A stretch of 21,693 bases of DNA from DTQF01 sp038874185 (GCA_038874185.1 JAVZCX010000010.1:1-21693), one strand, 5' to 3'. Counted from the first letter of the stretch, positions 1 to 8,069 are shown. Notes: generated by a model from the letters alone, not told the origin. Program-made: numbers and translations.

Positions 1-1
1 A

Positions 2-169
2 ATAAGACTGAAGGGAGGCACAGAGCTTAGAGGAACAATGACTGCATATGATGTACATATGAATATTGTTCTTCAGGATGCAGAACAACTTGAAAATGGA
101 GAAGTTAAAAGAAAATTAGGTACAATGCTAGTAAGAGGAGACAGTATAGTATTCTTCTCACCAGCATAA
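2..169 (+). CDS. Sm-like (LSm) RNA-binding protein, 3' part
   Basis: The first 55 codons visible, read from base 2, encode the body of an archaeal Sm-like protein; the start lies before the window. The Sm1 motif is clear (LKGGTELRGTMTAYDVHMNI, with the G..L.G....D.HMN pattern), and the Sm2 motif follows near the end (LGTMLVRGDSIVFFSPA, the typical RG[DN]SIV..S/I pattern). Archaeal LSm proteins form heptameric rings that bind U-rich RNA and act as RNA chaperones in the cytoplasm. In many archaea the gene is followed by rpl37e; here the next gene is a tRNA instead. The family call is secure; the number of missing residues (probably about 15-25, from usual family length) is inference. Confidence 0.93.
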   Translation: MRLKGGTELRGTMTAYDVHMNIVLQDAEQLENGEVKRKLGTMLVRGDSIVFFSPA

Positions 170-218
170 CCTCTTTTACTTAATTTAATTACTCATTTTA
201 ATTTATCATGCAAGAATG

Positions 219-258
219 GCTAGATTTAGATCTAGCTGTTCTACTGTCAAGTTTTTTA
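219..258 (+). terminator. Hairpin plus T-run after the LSm gene
   Basis: A perfect 7-bp inverted repeat GCTAGAT-TTAG-ATCTAGC occupies 219-236 and is followed by a T6 run at about 253-258. It sits between the LSm stop codon and tRNA-Ala. A T-run alone can terminate archaeal transcription; the hairpin could add to this or protect the 3' end of the mRNA. The role is inferred. The rest of the 120-base gap is AT-rich and shows nothing else. Confidence 0.4.
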
Positions 259-290
259 ATCTTATTTTGTTAATTTATTTATATATTAAA

Positions 291-362
291 GGGCCTGTAG
301 CTCAATGGTAGAGCGCATCCATGGCATGGATGAGGCTGCGCGTTCGAGTCGCGCCAGGTCCA
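291..362 (+). tRNA. tRNA-Ala (anticodon GGC)
   Basis: The 72 bases fold as a full cloverleaf: acceptor GGGCCTG/CAGGTCC, D stem GCTC/GAGC, anticodon stem CATCC/GGATG with loop ATGGCAT (anticodon GGC), five-base variable loop, and T arm GCGCG-TTCGAGT-CGCGC. The third acceptor pair is G3-U70, the identity element for alanyl-tRNA synthetase, which confirms the amino acid. There is no intron and CCA is not encoded; the discriminator base is A. Confidence 0.97.
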
Positions 363-387
363 TAAAATCAGAAACGGAGGCGACTGA

Positions 388-872
388 ATGCCATTCGCAA
401 TTAAAAAGGCAGATAGTATTAAACCCGAATGGAAAGAAGAATTAGAGCACTATAAAAAGAAATGTAAATTTACTGATGAAGAAGCCAAATTTATTTTAAA
501 ATTAGCAGAAAAGAATGGTTTGTCACCACAAAGAATAATTGAAACAATTGGGTTAAACTCTCCTAGAGGAAAATTAAGAACAGAAGCAATCGATGATCTT
601 AATATCTCAATTCCCGAAATAGAAAAAAGGTTGGTTGAAAATAAAATGAAACTGGAAAAAATGAAAAAAGACAAGAAAAGTGAGGAAATTAAAGGAGTGA
701 AAAAACTAATTACTAAGATAAAGGATATGNNNNNNNNNNNNNNNNNNNNNNNNNNNNNNNNNNNNNNNNNNNNNNNNNNNTAGAAGAGCTCAATAAAAAT
801 CCTAAAAAAGATGAAATAACAAAAAAAATAAACAAAAACACTAATTTCAAATCCGCGGAAGAATTATTCTGA
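388..872 (+). CDS. Small lysine-rich protein of unknown function, interrupted by an assembly gap
   Basis: I do not recognise this gene. The start at 388 follows a good ribosome binding site (GGAGG at about 376-380). The first 114 residues before the gap are very charged: an N-terminal segment (residues 10-60) with TDEEAKFILKLAEKNGLSPQ, then a lysine/glutamate-rich helical stretch (EIEKRLVENKMKLEKMKKDK). After the Ns the same composition resumes in a different frame (EELNKNPKKDEITKKINK...) and ends at the TGA at 870-872. In the frame of the start codon a TAG follows the Ns directly, but I read that as an artefact of the arbitrary gap length. If the two halves belong together, the true gap length is 1 modulo 3. 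It is probably a cytoplasmic, possibly nucleic-acid-binding, basic protein; function is not known. Confidence 0.6.
730..780. other. Assembly gap (51 Ns)
   Basis: A run of 51 unknown bases. It begins on a codon boundary of the gene starting at 388 and the downstream coding signal is out of phase with 51. The true length therefore probably differs from the number of Ns shown. Confidence 0.95.
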
Positions 873-939
873 AAATTATTCTGGAATTGTTATAAAAATT
901 AAATCTTATGAAAAAATTAAGTGTTAAGAAGGTGAAGCG

Positions 940-1314
940 ATGGAAAATAAGTGTATTTTTTGTAAGCTTGCTGAAATGAAAGAGAATTATATTGCAGAAA
1001 CCAAAAATCTATTTGCTGTTTGGGACAAATATCCTGTTTCTAAAGGGCATGCGATGATCATACCGAAAAGACACATTGTTAACATGTTTGAAATGAATGA
1101 AGAAGAAGGGAAGGAATTGCCTCTGATTCTGAATAAGGTAAAAGAAAAAATTGAGAAAAATGCGGGAAGTGATAAGCCAAAAGGGTATAACATAGGTTCA
1201 AACAATGGAGAGGCTGCAGGTCAGGTTGTTATGCATCTCCATATTCATGTGATACCCAGATATAAAGGTGGACATGGAATTCAAATCCTAGGACAAGGAG
1301 AACCGAAGGAATGA
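940..1314 (+). CDS. HIT-family nucleotide hydrolase/transferase
   Basis: A 124-residue histidine triad protein of normal length. It shows the N-terminal CIFCKL pair of cysteines typical of HINT-like members, the segment PVSKGHAMIIPKRHI (residues about 32-46), and the catalytic triad motif HLHIHVIPR near residue 100. HIT proteins hydrolyse nucleoside phosphoramidates, adenylylated amines or dinucleoside polyphosphates through an AMP-histidine intermediate; the exact substrate cannot be read from the sequence. A ribosome binding site (AAGGTGA) precedes the ATG. The stop codon is one base from the start of the DUF3175 gene, so the two are almost certainly co-translated. Confidence 0.93.
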   Translation: MENKCIFCKLAEMKENYIAETKNLFAVWDKYPVSKGHAMIIPKRHIVNMFEMNEEEGKELPLILNKVKEKIEKNAGSDKPKGYNIGSNNGEAAGQVVMHLHIHVIPRYKGGHGIQILGQGEPKE

Positions 1315-1315
1315 A

Positions 1316-1612
1316 ATGAGAACAAAAAATAAAAGAAAGAAAAAATGGTCACAATATGTGACAGAGCACAGTTTTGCACTAGCACTAGAACCTGGTGTCT
1401 TTACTTGGAAAGATCCAAAAAGAATAGCAAAGTCATTGAAACAATCTGCAGAAGAGAGTATTGCAAGGAAGGGAACTCCTTTCCAATCTGCAATGTCTAT
1501 GTTAAATTTCTATATAAATCGAGCTGGAAGGAAACTAAAACCTGAAAGAAAAATTATTTTGGAAAAGGCAAAACAGGAATTGAGGATTCTTTTTGGAAAA
1601 ATAAAAAAGTAA
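1316..1612 (+). CDS. DUF3175 family protein
   Basis: A 98-residue basic protein matching my memory of DUF3175: a WSQ.VTE motif near the N-terminus, then LEPGVFTWKDPKRIAKSLK and the highly conserved SAMSMLNFYINRAGRKL near residues 59-75. The function of the family is unknown. I know it mainly from bacterial genomes, so its presence in an archaeon may reflect transfer from bacteria. It begins one base after the HIT stop codon, with AAGGA about seven bases upstream inside the HIT gene. It converges on the YjbQ-family gene with only 20 bases between the stop codons. Confidence 0.8.
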   Translation: MRTKNKRKKKWSQYVTEHSFALALEPGVFTWKDPKRIAKSLKQSAEESIARKGTPFQSAMSMLNFYINRAGRKLKPERKIILEKAKQELRILFGKIKK

Positions 1613-1632
1613 AGAACAAGATATTTGACAGA

Positions 1633-2043
1633 TCATTCTCCGATGATCTTTACTATAACTCTTTTCTTTCTTTGTCCGTCAAACTCCATGTAGAACACTT
1701 GCTCCCAAGGACCAAGATCAAGTTCGCCATTTGTTATAGGTAGTACTACCTGATGGTGTATGAGCGTGCGCTTAAGATGGGCGTCGCCGTTTGTTTCACC
1801 TGTTCTATGATGCTTGTAATCTGCTTTTGGTGCAAGCCTCTCAAGCCACTCCATAACATCTTCCTTTAATCCTGGTTCCTCATCATTAACCCATATTGCT
1901 GCTGTTATATGCATTGCACTGACTAAACAGAACCCTTCCTTCACCTTGCTCTTCTTAACAATTTCCTCTATCTGATTTGTAATGTTTATTATCTCTCTTT
2001 CTTTTTTTGTGTTGAACCAAAGATATTCGGTATAAGAATTCAT
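1633..2043 (-). CDS. YjbQ/UPF0047 family protein (secondary thiamine-phosphate synthase-like)
   Basis: A 136-residue protein with all hallmarks of the UPF0047/YjbQ family: FCLVSAMHITAAIWVNDEEP early on, HHRTGETNGDAHLKRTL in the middle, and the C-terminal signature with LPITNGELDLGPWEQVFYME followed by DGQRKKRV. The family forms trimers with a metal site built from the conserved histidines. Some members show weak thiamine-phosphate synthase activity, but the physiological role is open. I chose the ATG at 2043 because GGTGA lies about six bases upstream and homologues start near this point. The frame stays open to a TTG at 2085, which has no ribosome binding site. Confidence 0.9.
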   Translation of the reverse strand: MNSYTEYLWFNTKKEREIINITNQIEEIVKKSKVKEGFCLVSAMHITAAIWVNDEEPGLKEDVMEWLERLAPKADYKHHRTGETNGDAHLKRTLIHHQVVLPITNGELDLGPWEQVFYMEFDGQRKKRVIVKIIGE

Positions 2044-2162
2044 AATTTCACCAATATGATTTGAGATAGACATCAGTGTAGACAAAAATAGATAAATATT
2101 AAAGTTTAAAAATCCAAAATACTATATATTATAGTCTGATCTTTATTTTTGTTATATATTTT

Positions 2163-2235
2163 GGCCCTGTAGTCGAATGGTTAAGACGTCACCCTTACAA
2201 GGTGAAGATTCGGAGTTCGATTCTCCGCGGGGCCA
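2163..2235 (+). tRNA. tRNA-Val (anticodon UAC)
   Basis: The 73 bases form a complete cloverleaf: acceptor GGCCCTG/CGGGGCC (one G-U pair), D stem GTC/GAC, anticodon stem TCACC/GGTGA with loop CTTACAA (anticodon TAC), five-base variable loop and T arm CGGAG-TTCGATT-CTCCG. Discriminator A; CCA is not encoded. There is no intron. Confidence 0.97.
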
Positions 2236-2250
2236 CTATTTTTTTATAAT

Positions 2251-3033
2251 TCATTCTATTTCCTTACTATTTGATTCGATATATAACTTTAGTTTATTCA
2301 CAAGATTTTCCAATTCAAATGAAGTTTTAATCTTCTCAAAAATACCTTCATAAATAATGCAATTAGAAAATTCTCGGTCTATATCTTTAATTCTATTTCT
2401 CTTTGAATTGTTTAGAATATTTCTTAATCTTTTTGCGTTTTCACTATTATTTTGACCAAACCAATCAATTATGAATTTATTTATTTCACTCTTTTCTTTT
2501 GTAAATTCAGATATGCCAAATGCTTTAATAATCGAAAATCTGATCAATCCTATTTGCTCAATGTTTCCAAATGCAGTTTCACATTTTGAAGGGAGAATAT
2601 GGTATGTTTCTCCATTTTCTTTAACTTGAAATATATGTTCAAAATCATTCATTTTTATTTTTCCTATAAATTTTGAAAGAAATCTATAGTAATCTCCATC
2701 TTCAATTATAGCAGCAATAGCATAAGCAGGACCTACATCAAAATTCATTTTTTCTGATTCTATATATTTTTTATATTCAATTAAATCCTTTAATCCTGTT
2801 ATATAAAGAGTATCAAACTTAGAATCAAGATTATCTTTGTGCGAAAAAGTACAAACGATACCCGTTCTTGAACCACATCTTATAGGAACGCAAACTCTCC
2901 TATAGTCTGCAAAGTCTGAAAAATCAGATGCATCTTCGATAAGTAAATTTTTGCCAAAAATAGAATTTTCCCTCTGCTCATTTACCTTGGACTCTGAGGC
3001 AATTTCATGCTCTTTTATCTTTTGCGCGAACAT
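2251..3033 (-). CDS. Hypothetical protein, no recognised family
   Basis: A 260-residue soluble-looking protein that I cannot place. Visible features are a segment RVCVPIRCGSRTGIVCTFSH (residues about 46-65) with three cysteines in a hydrophobic strand pattern, then mixed alpha/beta sequence, a charged C-terminal third (NAKRLRNILNNSKRNRIKD) and a final helix rich in leucine and lysine. No membrane segment or signal peptide is seen. It lies 69 bases downstream of trm5 on the same strand and may be co-transcribed. The only canonical start in the frame is the ATG at 3033, with a weak GAAGGG upstream. The frame is open back to the trm5 stop codon, so a longer protein from a rare start codon is possible. 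Its stop lies 15 bases from the 3' end of tRNA-Val. Confidence 0.7.
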   Translation of the reverse strand: MFAQKIKEHEIASESKVNEQRENSIFGKNLLIEDASDFSDFADYRRVCVPIRCGSRTGIVCTFSHKDNLDSKFDTLYITGLKDLIEYKKYIESEKMNFDVGPAYAIAAIIEDGDYYRFLSKFIGKIKMNDFEHIFQVKENGETYHILPSKCETAFGNIEQIGLIRFSIIKAFGISEFTKEKSEINKFIIDWFGQNNSENAKRLRNILNNSKRNRIKDIDREFSNCIIYEGIFEKIKTSFELENLVNKLKLYIESNSKEIE

Positions 3034-3102
3034 CTTGTCTAACCCTTCGGTAATCGTCTCGCCTCTGCCTCTTGGTCTGATATATAATGAAACGATAATT
3101 AT

Positions 3103-4137
3103 TTAAATATTTAATACTTGAAAATCAACCACTACCTCAATTATATCTGGAGAATAATCCCTCACCAGCCTTGATTGAAGAATCTTTATTTTTTTATTTT
3201 GCTTTTTTGCAGCATCGTTTACAATTTTTTCTGCATTCTCAATTGAATCTGTAAAATGATAGAAATGAACGATTCCTCCATTCTTTACTAGATAAAAAGC
3301 AACATCAAGAAATTGATCTGCAGACATAGGAAGAGGCATTATTACTCTGTCTGCTACTCCTTCATACTCCTTTTTCTTCAATAAATCTCTCGCATCTCCA
3401 GGAATTGGAATTACATTTGTGAGCTTATTTAATTTGATGTTTTCAATTAGATAGCTGTATGCGTCTGGATTTAATTCATTAGCATAGACTTTTGAATTAG
3501 GGTGGTTCTTTGCGATTATTAAAGCAAAAGGTCCAACACCCGCGAATGGAACAAATACTGTTTCTCCATCTTTTACTAATGAGTTAATTCTTTTTCTTTC
3601 ATAACTTAATCTTGGGGAATAATATGCCTTTGAAACATCTAGTTTGAATCTACAACCGTGCTCCTTATGTATTGTAAGAGTTGAGTGTCTTCCTGCAACA
3701 ACTTTAAATGACCTTATTCTAAATGGCCCTTTTATTCCTCCTGTTTTAACTGCTACTGATTTTATATTTTTATGCTGCTCCATTATATCTGATGCAATCT
3801 TTTTAGATATTTTTTCTTTTTGTTTTTCAGATAAATCTTTGTATTCTTTTGGCAATTCGAATATTGCTACATCGCCAATTATATCAAATGGAGGAAGACT
3901 GACTTTTTTGTTCTCTTTTTTTCTCAATCTTTTTTTACATAGTTCGAATTTGAAATCAAGTTGATTTAATTCTTCCATTCTTTCTTCTATATTTTCATCT
4001 AGCGGAAAGAATATGAATTCGTTATCTGAAGAGGGATTGTAATTGAAATTTATTAGCTTCTTTGAGATAAGAAATCTTCTCGCCTTTTCAGCATGTTTCT
4101 TTTCAACTTTTAATGCAATAACCATCCTATCACTCAT
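3103..4137 (-). CDS. trm5: tRNA (guanine37-N1)-methyltransferase, Trm5 type
   Basis: A 344-residue class I methyltransferase of the Trm5/TYW2 family. It transfers a methyl group from S-adenosylmethionine to N1 of G37 next to the anticodon, preventing +1 frameshifts. Motifs in order: the family's YSPRLSYER near residue 173, SAM motif I VPFAGVGPF (about 196-204), ANELNPDA for the ribose-binding acidic residue (219-226), and IMPLP near 268 as in many archaeal Trm5 proteins. The N-terminal 80 residues would be the small D1 domain that reads the tRNA elbow. The ATG at 4137 is used here; a second ATG at 4125 follows GTGATAGG and is a possible alternative. Wybutosine-branch relatives (Taw21/Taw22 type) cannot be excluded. 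Confidence 0.9.
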   Translation of the reverse strand: MSDRMVIALKVEKKHAEKARRFLISKKLINFNYNPSSDNEFIFFPLDENIEERMEELNQLDFKFELCKKRLRKKENKKVSLPPFDIIGDVAIFELPKEYKDLSEKQKEKISKKIASDIMEQHKNIKSVAVKTGGIKGPFRIRSFKVVAGRHSTLTIHKEHGCRFKLDVSKAYYSPRLSYERKRINSLVKDGETVFVPFAGVGPFALIIAKNHPNSKVYANELNPDAYSYLIENIKLNKLTNVIPIPGDARDLLKKKEYEGVADRVIMPLPMSADQFLDVAFYLVKNGGIVHFYHFTDSIENAEKIVNDAAKKQNKKIKILQSRLVRDYSPDIIEVVVDFQVLNI

Positions 4138-4161
4138 ATTTTTTATACAGATTCTGTGATA

Positions 4162-4815
4162 TTATTCGATAGGTTTTTTGACCTCCTCCATTCTCTTCTT
4201 AATCATAGAAACTACTTTTTCCTCTATCTCCTCCCTTGAACCTTCATTAATCAATCTAACATTTGCTTTCCTTAAGCATGCTCCTAAATTTACTCCGTAA
4301 TCTATTACATCACCATGTTCACTTTCAGTATCTTCTATCTTTCTGTCCTCTCTTCCAGCCATCTCTTCATGATCACGCTTTTTGAATGATTCAAAGTCCA
4401 TTACTTCCTCTCCTTCTCTTTTTCTTGAAAGTGCTCTCTCATATCTAATTCTTACATCTGCATCTACAAAAATCAAATAGAAGTATTTCTTGAATGTCTG
4501 TCTTAAGGCTTCTGCTTCCCACGGATTTCTTATAGAATCTATTACTACTACTTCATAGCCTAGGATTTTGTCTCCTAAGGACTGGAATTTTTTTATTGCC
4601 AATTCAGCCAATATGCCTGGTCCGTTTTTCAATCTTAATTCATCTGCTAAATCCCTAAGATTGTCTCTTGTCTTTTCAATCCCCCTTCTATCTGCCTCTT
4701 CTCTTAACATATCAGACAAACCAATATCGTAAGTCTTGAAATTCTTCTTTATGATTTCTCTTATCAAACCCTTTCCACTAAGCATCGTGCCTGAAAGACC
4801 AACATAGATAACCAT
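4162..4815 (-). CDS. Archaeal P-loop kinase related to UPF0200/dephospho-CoA kinase-like proteins
   Basis: A 217-residue nucleotide-kinase-like protein. The P-loop is residues 6-16, GLSGTMLSGKG, with GKG rather than GK[ST], as in adenylate-kinase-like enzymes. A YDIGLSDMLREEADRRG segment follows, like the MGD.IREEA.RRG stretch of archaeal UPF0200 proteins. VVVIDSIRNPWEAEAL (about 90-105) is the second conserved strand with the family's D.IR motif. RYERALSRKREGE carries arginines of the lid. The C-terminal VRLINEGSREEIEEKV matches the family's terminal helix. The substrate is unknown: dNMP or another small phosphorylated metabolite is plausible. AAGGTG six bases before the ATG supports the start. 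It lies between trm5 and ppsA on the same strand. Confidence 0.75.
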   Translation of the reverse strand: MVIYVGLSGTMLSGKGLIREIIKKNFKTYDIGLSDMLREEADRRGIEKTRDNLRDLADELRLKNGPGILAELAIKKFQSLGDKILGYEVVVIDSIRNPWEAEALRQTFKKYFYLIFVDADVRIRYERALSRKREGEEVMDFESFKKRDHEEMAGREDRKIEDTESEHGDVIDYGVNLGACLRKANVRLINEGSREEIEEKVVSMIKKRMEEVKKPIE

Positions 4816-4908
4816 TTAATACACCTTAAGCCTAACCTGTAAATGTGATAAGTAAGATAATACGAAAAAGAATAAAAAACAAACAGAAAGAAACATTAGA
4901 AATAGAGA

Positions 4909-7326
4909 TCATGTTTTAGTGTGCTTAACTTGTTCATCCTCTATTCCAATCTTTTCTAATATTTTCCTTGTTCTTTCAAGCAAAACTTTTTGTTCAGCTG
5001 CAGCAACTATCTTTCTTGTTCTTTCGATTGCATCTGGATTGACAGATATGCTTGTTGTTCCGAACTCAACTAGCCTTTCAGCTATCTCTGGATAAACTGA
5101 AGGTGCCTGGCCGCATATTGATGTTGTTACTCCATACTTTCTGCAGACTTTTATTACATATTGTATTGCTCTTAAAACAGCTGTGCTTCTCTCATCAAAC
5201 TCATATGCAATAGATGAATTGTCTCTATCCACTCCTAGTATAAGTTGCGTTAAGTCATTGCTGCCTATAGATATTCCATCAATTCCAGTCTGACATATCT
5301 CTTCAATCATGAAAACAGTGCTTGGAACTTCAACCATGATCCAAAGCTTAAAGTCTTTTGACTGATGCAAACCTTCCTCTTCCATGATTTTCTTTATCTT
5401 TACTATCTGTTCTGATCTCCTTACAAATGGAATCATCAGCCATACATTTTTCAGCTGAAATTCTTCCCTGACTTTTTTAATTGCCTTTAATTCCATCTTG
5501 AAAAGCTCAGGCTCCTTTATATATCTCATTGCTCCCCTATAACCCATCATTGGATTTTCTTCTTTTGGTTCAAACTCTTCTCCACCTTTTAGGTTTCTGT
5601 ATTCGTTTGTCTTGAAATCAGTTGCTCTGTAGACAACCGGTCTTGGATAAAACGCGCCTGCAATCTTAGCTATTCCATCTGCAAGTTTATCTATAAATTC
5701 CTGCTCTCTTCCTTCTTTTAACATTTTCTTTGGATGCTCGCCTATAGACGCTATCATAAACTCTGCACGCAATAAGCCAACCCCGTCAACGGATAGCTTT
5801 GCTATTTTCTCAGCCATGTCTGGTTCTGCAAGATTGACATAGATCTTGGTTGCTGTAACTGGTAGAATCTCACCTGATATTGATGCAGGTTGCTTTGGAA
5901 CTTCTGTAAGATCAACCTTTCCCTCATAAATGATTCCTTTGTTTGCATCTACTGTAACTAGCATTTCATTTTTTAGAATAGATGTTGCCTTTTCTGTTCC
6001 TATAACAGCAGGAACTCCAAGTTCTCTGCTTACAATCGCTGCATGAGAAGTCAGTCCGCCTTCATCTGTAATAATCGCGGATGCCTTTCTCATTGCTGGA
6101 ACAAAATCAGGGGTTGTCATCTTTGTAACTAATATTTCCCCTGATTGCATTGATGGAAGATCAGAAATATCTAATATAACTCTTACTTTGCCGGTTGCAA
6201 ACCCAGGGCTTGCTGGTAATCCCTTAAGGATTATTGAGCCTTTCTCTACCTTTGTCTCAGTTTCCATTTTTTCCACCTTTTCTTCAGTTCTTATGGAAGG
6301 ATATGTTTCTATATTTTCAACCTCTTTTTGCTCCATCTCTCTGACAAACCGTTCTGTCACTTCTTTCTTCAATGTTGTAACTGGCCTTGATTGAACGATA
6401 AACAGCCTTCCTCCCTCTGATGCCCATTCTATATCCTGTGGCCACTTATAATGCTTTTCTATCTCTCTCCCTATTTTTGCTAGTTCTATTATCTTTTCAT
6501 CTTCAAGTTTTTGCATATTTTGATATTCTGCTTTTATACCTAACTTTACATTTGCATTTTCAGATTTTATCAGCATCCATTCCTGTTTTGCGATATGCTT
6601 ATGTATTATATCTAGTGTGCTTTTGTTTATGATATATGTATCTGGTGTGACTGCTCCAGAAACAACTGTTTCTCCAAGTCCGAATGCTGCCTCTATCACC
6701 ATCTTGTTTGGATCTTGAGAAACTGGATCCACAGTGAAGAAAACACCTGATTTTTCTGATTGGACCATGTGCTGAACAACAACAGCAATCTTCACCTTAG
6801 AATGTTCAAAACCTTGTTGCACTCTGTAATATATTGCACGAGGAGTAAAAAGAGAGGCCCAGCATCTTTTAACTGCATCTATTAATGCTTGCTCCCCGTA
6901 GACATTGAGAAATGATGCCTGTTGGCCCGCAAAGGAAGCACTAACTACGTCTTCCGCAGTGGCACTGCTTCTTACTGCAACATATTCTATTTTCGAACCT
7001 GTCCTATTCTTTAACTGCGAATATGCTTCTATTATCTGGTTTGCAATTTCTTCAGGCATTTCATATGAAAGAATAGCATTTGAAATTTTTTTGGAAGCCT
7101 CGTTCAGTTTTGCAGTATCCTCTACATCTAAATTCTTCAATGTCTCTATAATCAATTTGTCTATTCCGTATTTTTTTATATATTCATAATAAGAATCAGC
7201 AGAAACTACGAAGCCAGGCGGGATCGGAAAACCAGCAATGATCATCTCACCAAGATTGGCGCCTTTTCCACCTGCGATTGGAAGGCTGTCTTTATTCAGT
7301 TCCTCAAACCAATAAATATGCTTCAT
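4909..7326 (-). CDS. ppsA: Phosphoenolpyruvate synthase (pyruvate, water dikinase)
   Basis: An 805-residue, full-length enzyme converting pyruvate, ATP and water to PEP, AMP and phosphate; in archaea it serves gluconeogenesis and sometimes runs toward pyruvate. The N-terminal ATP-grasp domain shows GGKGANLGEM (about 18-27) and VAVRSSATAEDVVSASFAGQ (about 116-135), and closes with FIVQSRPVTTL near residue 315. The swivelling domain has SPGFATGKVRV and the phosphohistidine motif GGLTSHAAIVSRELG, with the catalytic histidine at about residue 428. The C-terminal TIM barrel shows GISIGSNDLTQL and the catalytic cysteine in SICGQAPS at about 738. No break or missing residue is seen. A TATA-like box about 26 bases before the ATG and no ribosome binding site suggest leaderless translation. 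Confidence 0.97.
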   Translation of the reverse strand: MKHIYWFEELNKDSLPIAGGKGANLGEMIIAGFPIPPGFVVSADSYYEYIKKYGIDKLIIETLKNLDVEDTAKLNEASKKISNAILSYEMPEEIANQIIEAYSQLKNRTGSKIEYVAVRSSATAEDVVSASFAGQQASFLNVYGEQALIDAVKRCWASLFTPRAIYYRVQQGFEHSKVKIAVVVQHMVQSEKSGVFFTVDPVSQDPNKMVIEAAFGLGETVVSGAVTPDTYIINKSTLDIIHKHIAKQEWMLIKSENANVKLGIKAEYQNMQKLEDEKIIELAKIGREIEKHYKWPQDIEWASEGGRLFIVQSRPVTTLKKEVTERFVREMEQKEVENIETYPSIRTEEKVEKMETETKVEKGSIILKGLPASPGFATGKVRVILDISDLPSMQSGEILVTKMTTPDFVPAMRKASAIITDEGGLTSHAAIVSRELGVPAVIGTEKATSILKNEMLVTVDANKGIIYEGKVDLTEVPKQPASISGEILPVTATKIYVNLAEPDMAEKIAKLSVDGVGLLRAEFMIASIGEHPKKMLKEGREQEFIDKLADGIAKIAGAFYPRPVVYRATDFKTNEYRNLKGGEEFEPKEENPMMGYRGAMRYIKEPELFKMELKAIKKVREEFQLKNVWLMIPFVRRSEQIVKIKKIMEEEGLHQSKDFKLWIMVEVPSTVFMIEEICQTGIDGISIGSNDLTQLILGVDRDNSSIAYEFDERSTAVLRAIQYVIKVCRKYGVTTSICGQAPSVYPEIAERLVEFGTTSISVNPDAIERTRKIVAAAEQKVLLERTRKILEKIGIEDEQVKHTKT

Positions 7327-7344
7327 AAAAATAGTTAGAGAAGA

Positions 7345-7358
7345 ATGTTTTTAAACAA
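7345..7358 (-). promoter_or_regulatory. TATA-like box for ppsA
   Basis: On the minus strand the sequence TTGTTTAAAAACAT is centred about 26 bases before the ppsA ATG. This is the archaeal TATA-to-start spacing expected for a leaderless mRNA, and no ribosome binding site is present between box and ATG. The call rests on position and composition only. Confidence 0.5.
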
Positions 7359-7365
7359 TATGATT

Positions 7366-7390
7366 AAAAATTAAAAAAGAATAAAAAAGG
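7366..7390 (-). terminator. Poly-T terminator after the lipoprotein gene
   Basis: Reading the minus strand just past the lipoprotein stop codon gives three runs of five to six T in about 25 bases (CCTTTTTTATTCTTTTTTAA...). Oligo-T tracts are the common archaeal terminator type. It sits directly upstream of the ppsA TATA box and separates the two units. Confidence 0.5.
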
Positions 7391-7391
7391 A

Positions 7392-8069
7392 TTAACCCAA
7401 TATTTGCACACCAGCAGGGAGCTCAAATTCAGAATCTGGAATCTCTATGAATTCTATGTTTTTGTATTCTATAACTGTTTTTCCTTCTCCGCTTGTTGTT
7501 TCAATTCTTATTGGAAAACCTTTTTCCTTCCAGATCCAAGATTTGATTTGCATTCCCTCCATAGAATACTGGACTATAACACAATCTTTTCCATCTATTA
7601 TCTCATTCCCTAATACAACTGGATTGTATTTTTCTATGCTTTCTGTTGGAGAGAAATATTGAGAAGAATAATCAAAACTGGTCCTAAATGCGATTCCCTG
7701 AGCCGGCATATAGCTGTACATGACCTTTTTATCTAAATCAACAATATTGATCACTTTCTCCCCTTCTGCAGAAATCTCTGATTTCATTTTATTTCCCTTC
7801 AGCCAAACTGTTTGAGTAACTGAAGAACCTAGACCTGTCATCAACATATCATATTTTACGCTTTTAATAGCTGAAGTTTTTGCAAATATGTCTGAAAGAG
7901 AAGATGATGGTTTAGTTGTATCTTTTGTTTGTTCTGTTTGATTTAAAGTCTTATTAACCTCTTGAAAGTTCTGTTTAGTTTCGGTTTGACCTGTGCAACC
8001 GCTCATGAATATTGCTCCAAAAATAAGAACAAATATAGCTAGAGCTGCTATCTTTATATTCAGATTCAA
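7392..8069 (-). CDS. Secreted lipoprotein, LolA-like/DUF4412-like
   Basis: A 225-residue membrane-anchored lipoprotein. The signal peptide spans residues 1-24 and ends in a lipobox-like FMSGC, giving Cys25 as the lipidated residue. A short Thr/Asn/Gln-rich linker (26-58) follows. The mature domain looks like the LolA/LolB-type half-barrel family: KSVKYDMLMTG, TVWLKGNKMKSEI, VINIVDLDKKVMYSYMP, and a C-terminal RIETTSGEGKTVIEYKNIEF, the alternating strand pattern used to bind lipid or hydrophobic ligands. The start is a TTG, chosen because GAGGTGAT lies a few bases upstream and no ATG is near. It is followed, 49 bases upstream in the genome, by the pilin-like gene on the same strand, and they may be co-transcribed. 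The ligand is unknown. Confidence 0.75.
   Translation of the reverse strand: MNLNIKIAALAIFVLIFGAIFMSGCTGQTETKQNFQEVNKTLNQTEQTKDTTKPSSSLSDIFAKTSAIKSVKYDMLMTGLGSSVTQTVWLKGNKMKSEISAEGEKVINIVDLDKKVMYSYMPAQGIAFRTSFDYSSQYFSPTESIEKYNPVVLGNEIIDGKDCVIVQYSMEGMQIKSWIWKEKGFPIRIETTSGEGKTVIEYKNIEFIEIPDSEFELPAGVQILG

Noticed and set aside
265..291. Leaderless tRNA promoters as in Nanoarchaeum (TATA box at -26)
   Set aside because: The TATATA-like stretches before the three tRNAs lie only about 8-12 bases upstream of the mature 5' end, so the spacing does not fit; they may be AT-rich background.
2163..3105. tRNA-Val followed by an orphan gene as a possible integrated element
   Set aside because: No integrase gene and no repeat of the tRNA 3' end is seen near the far side of the orphan gene.
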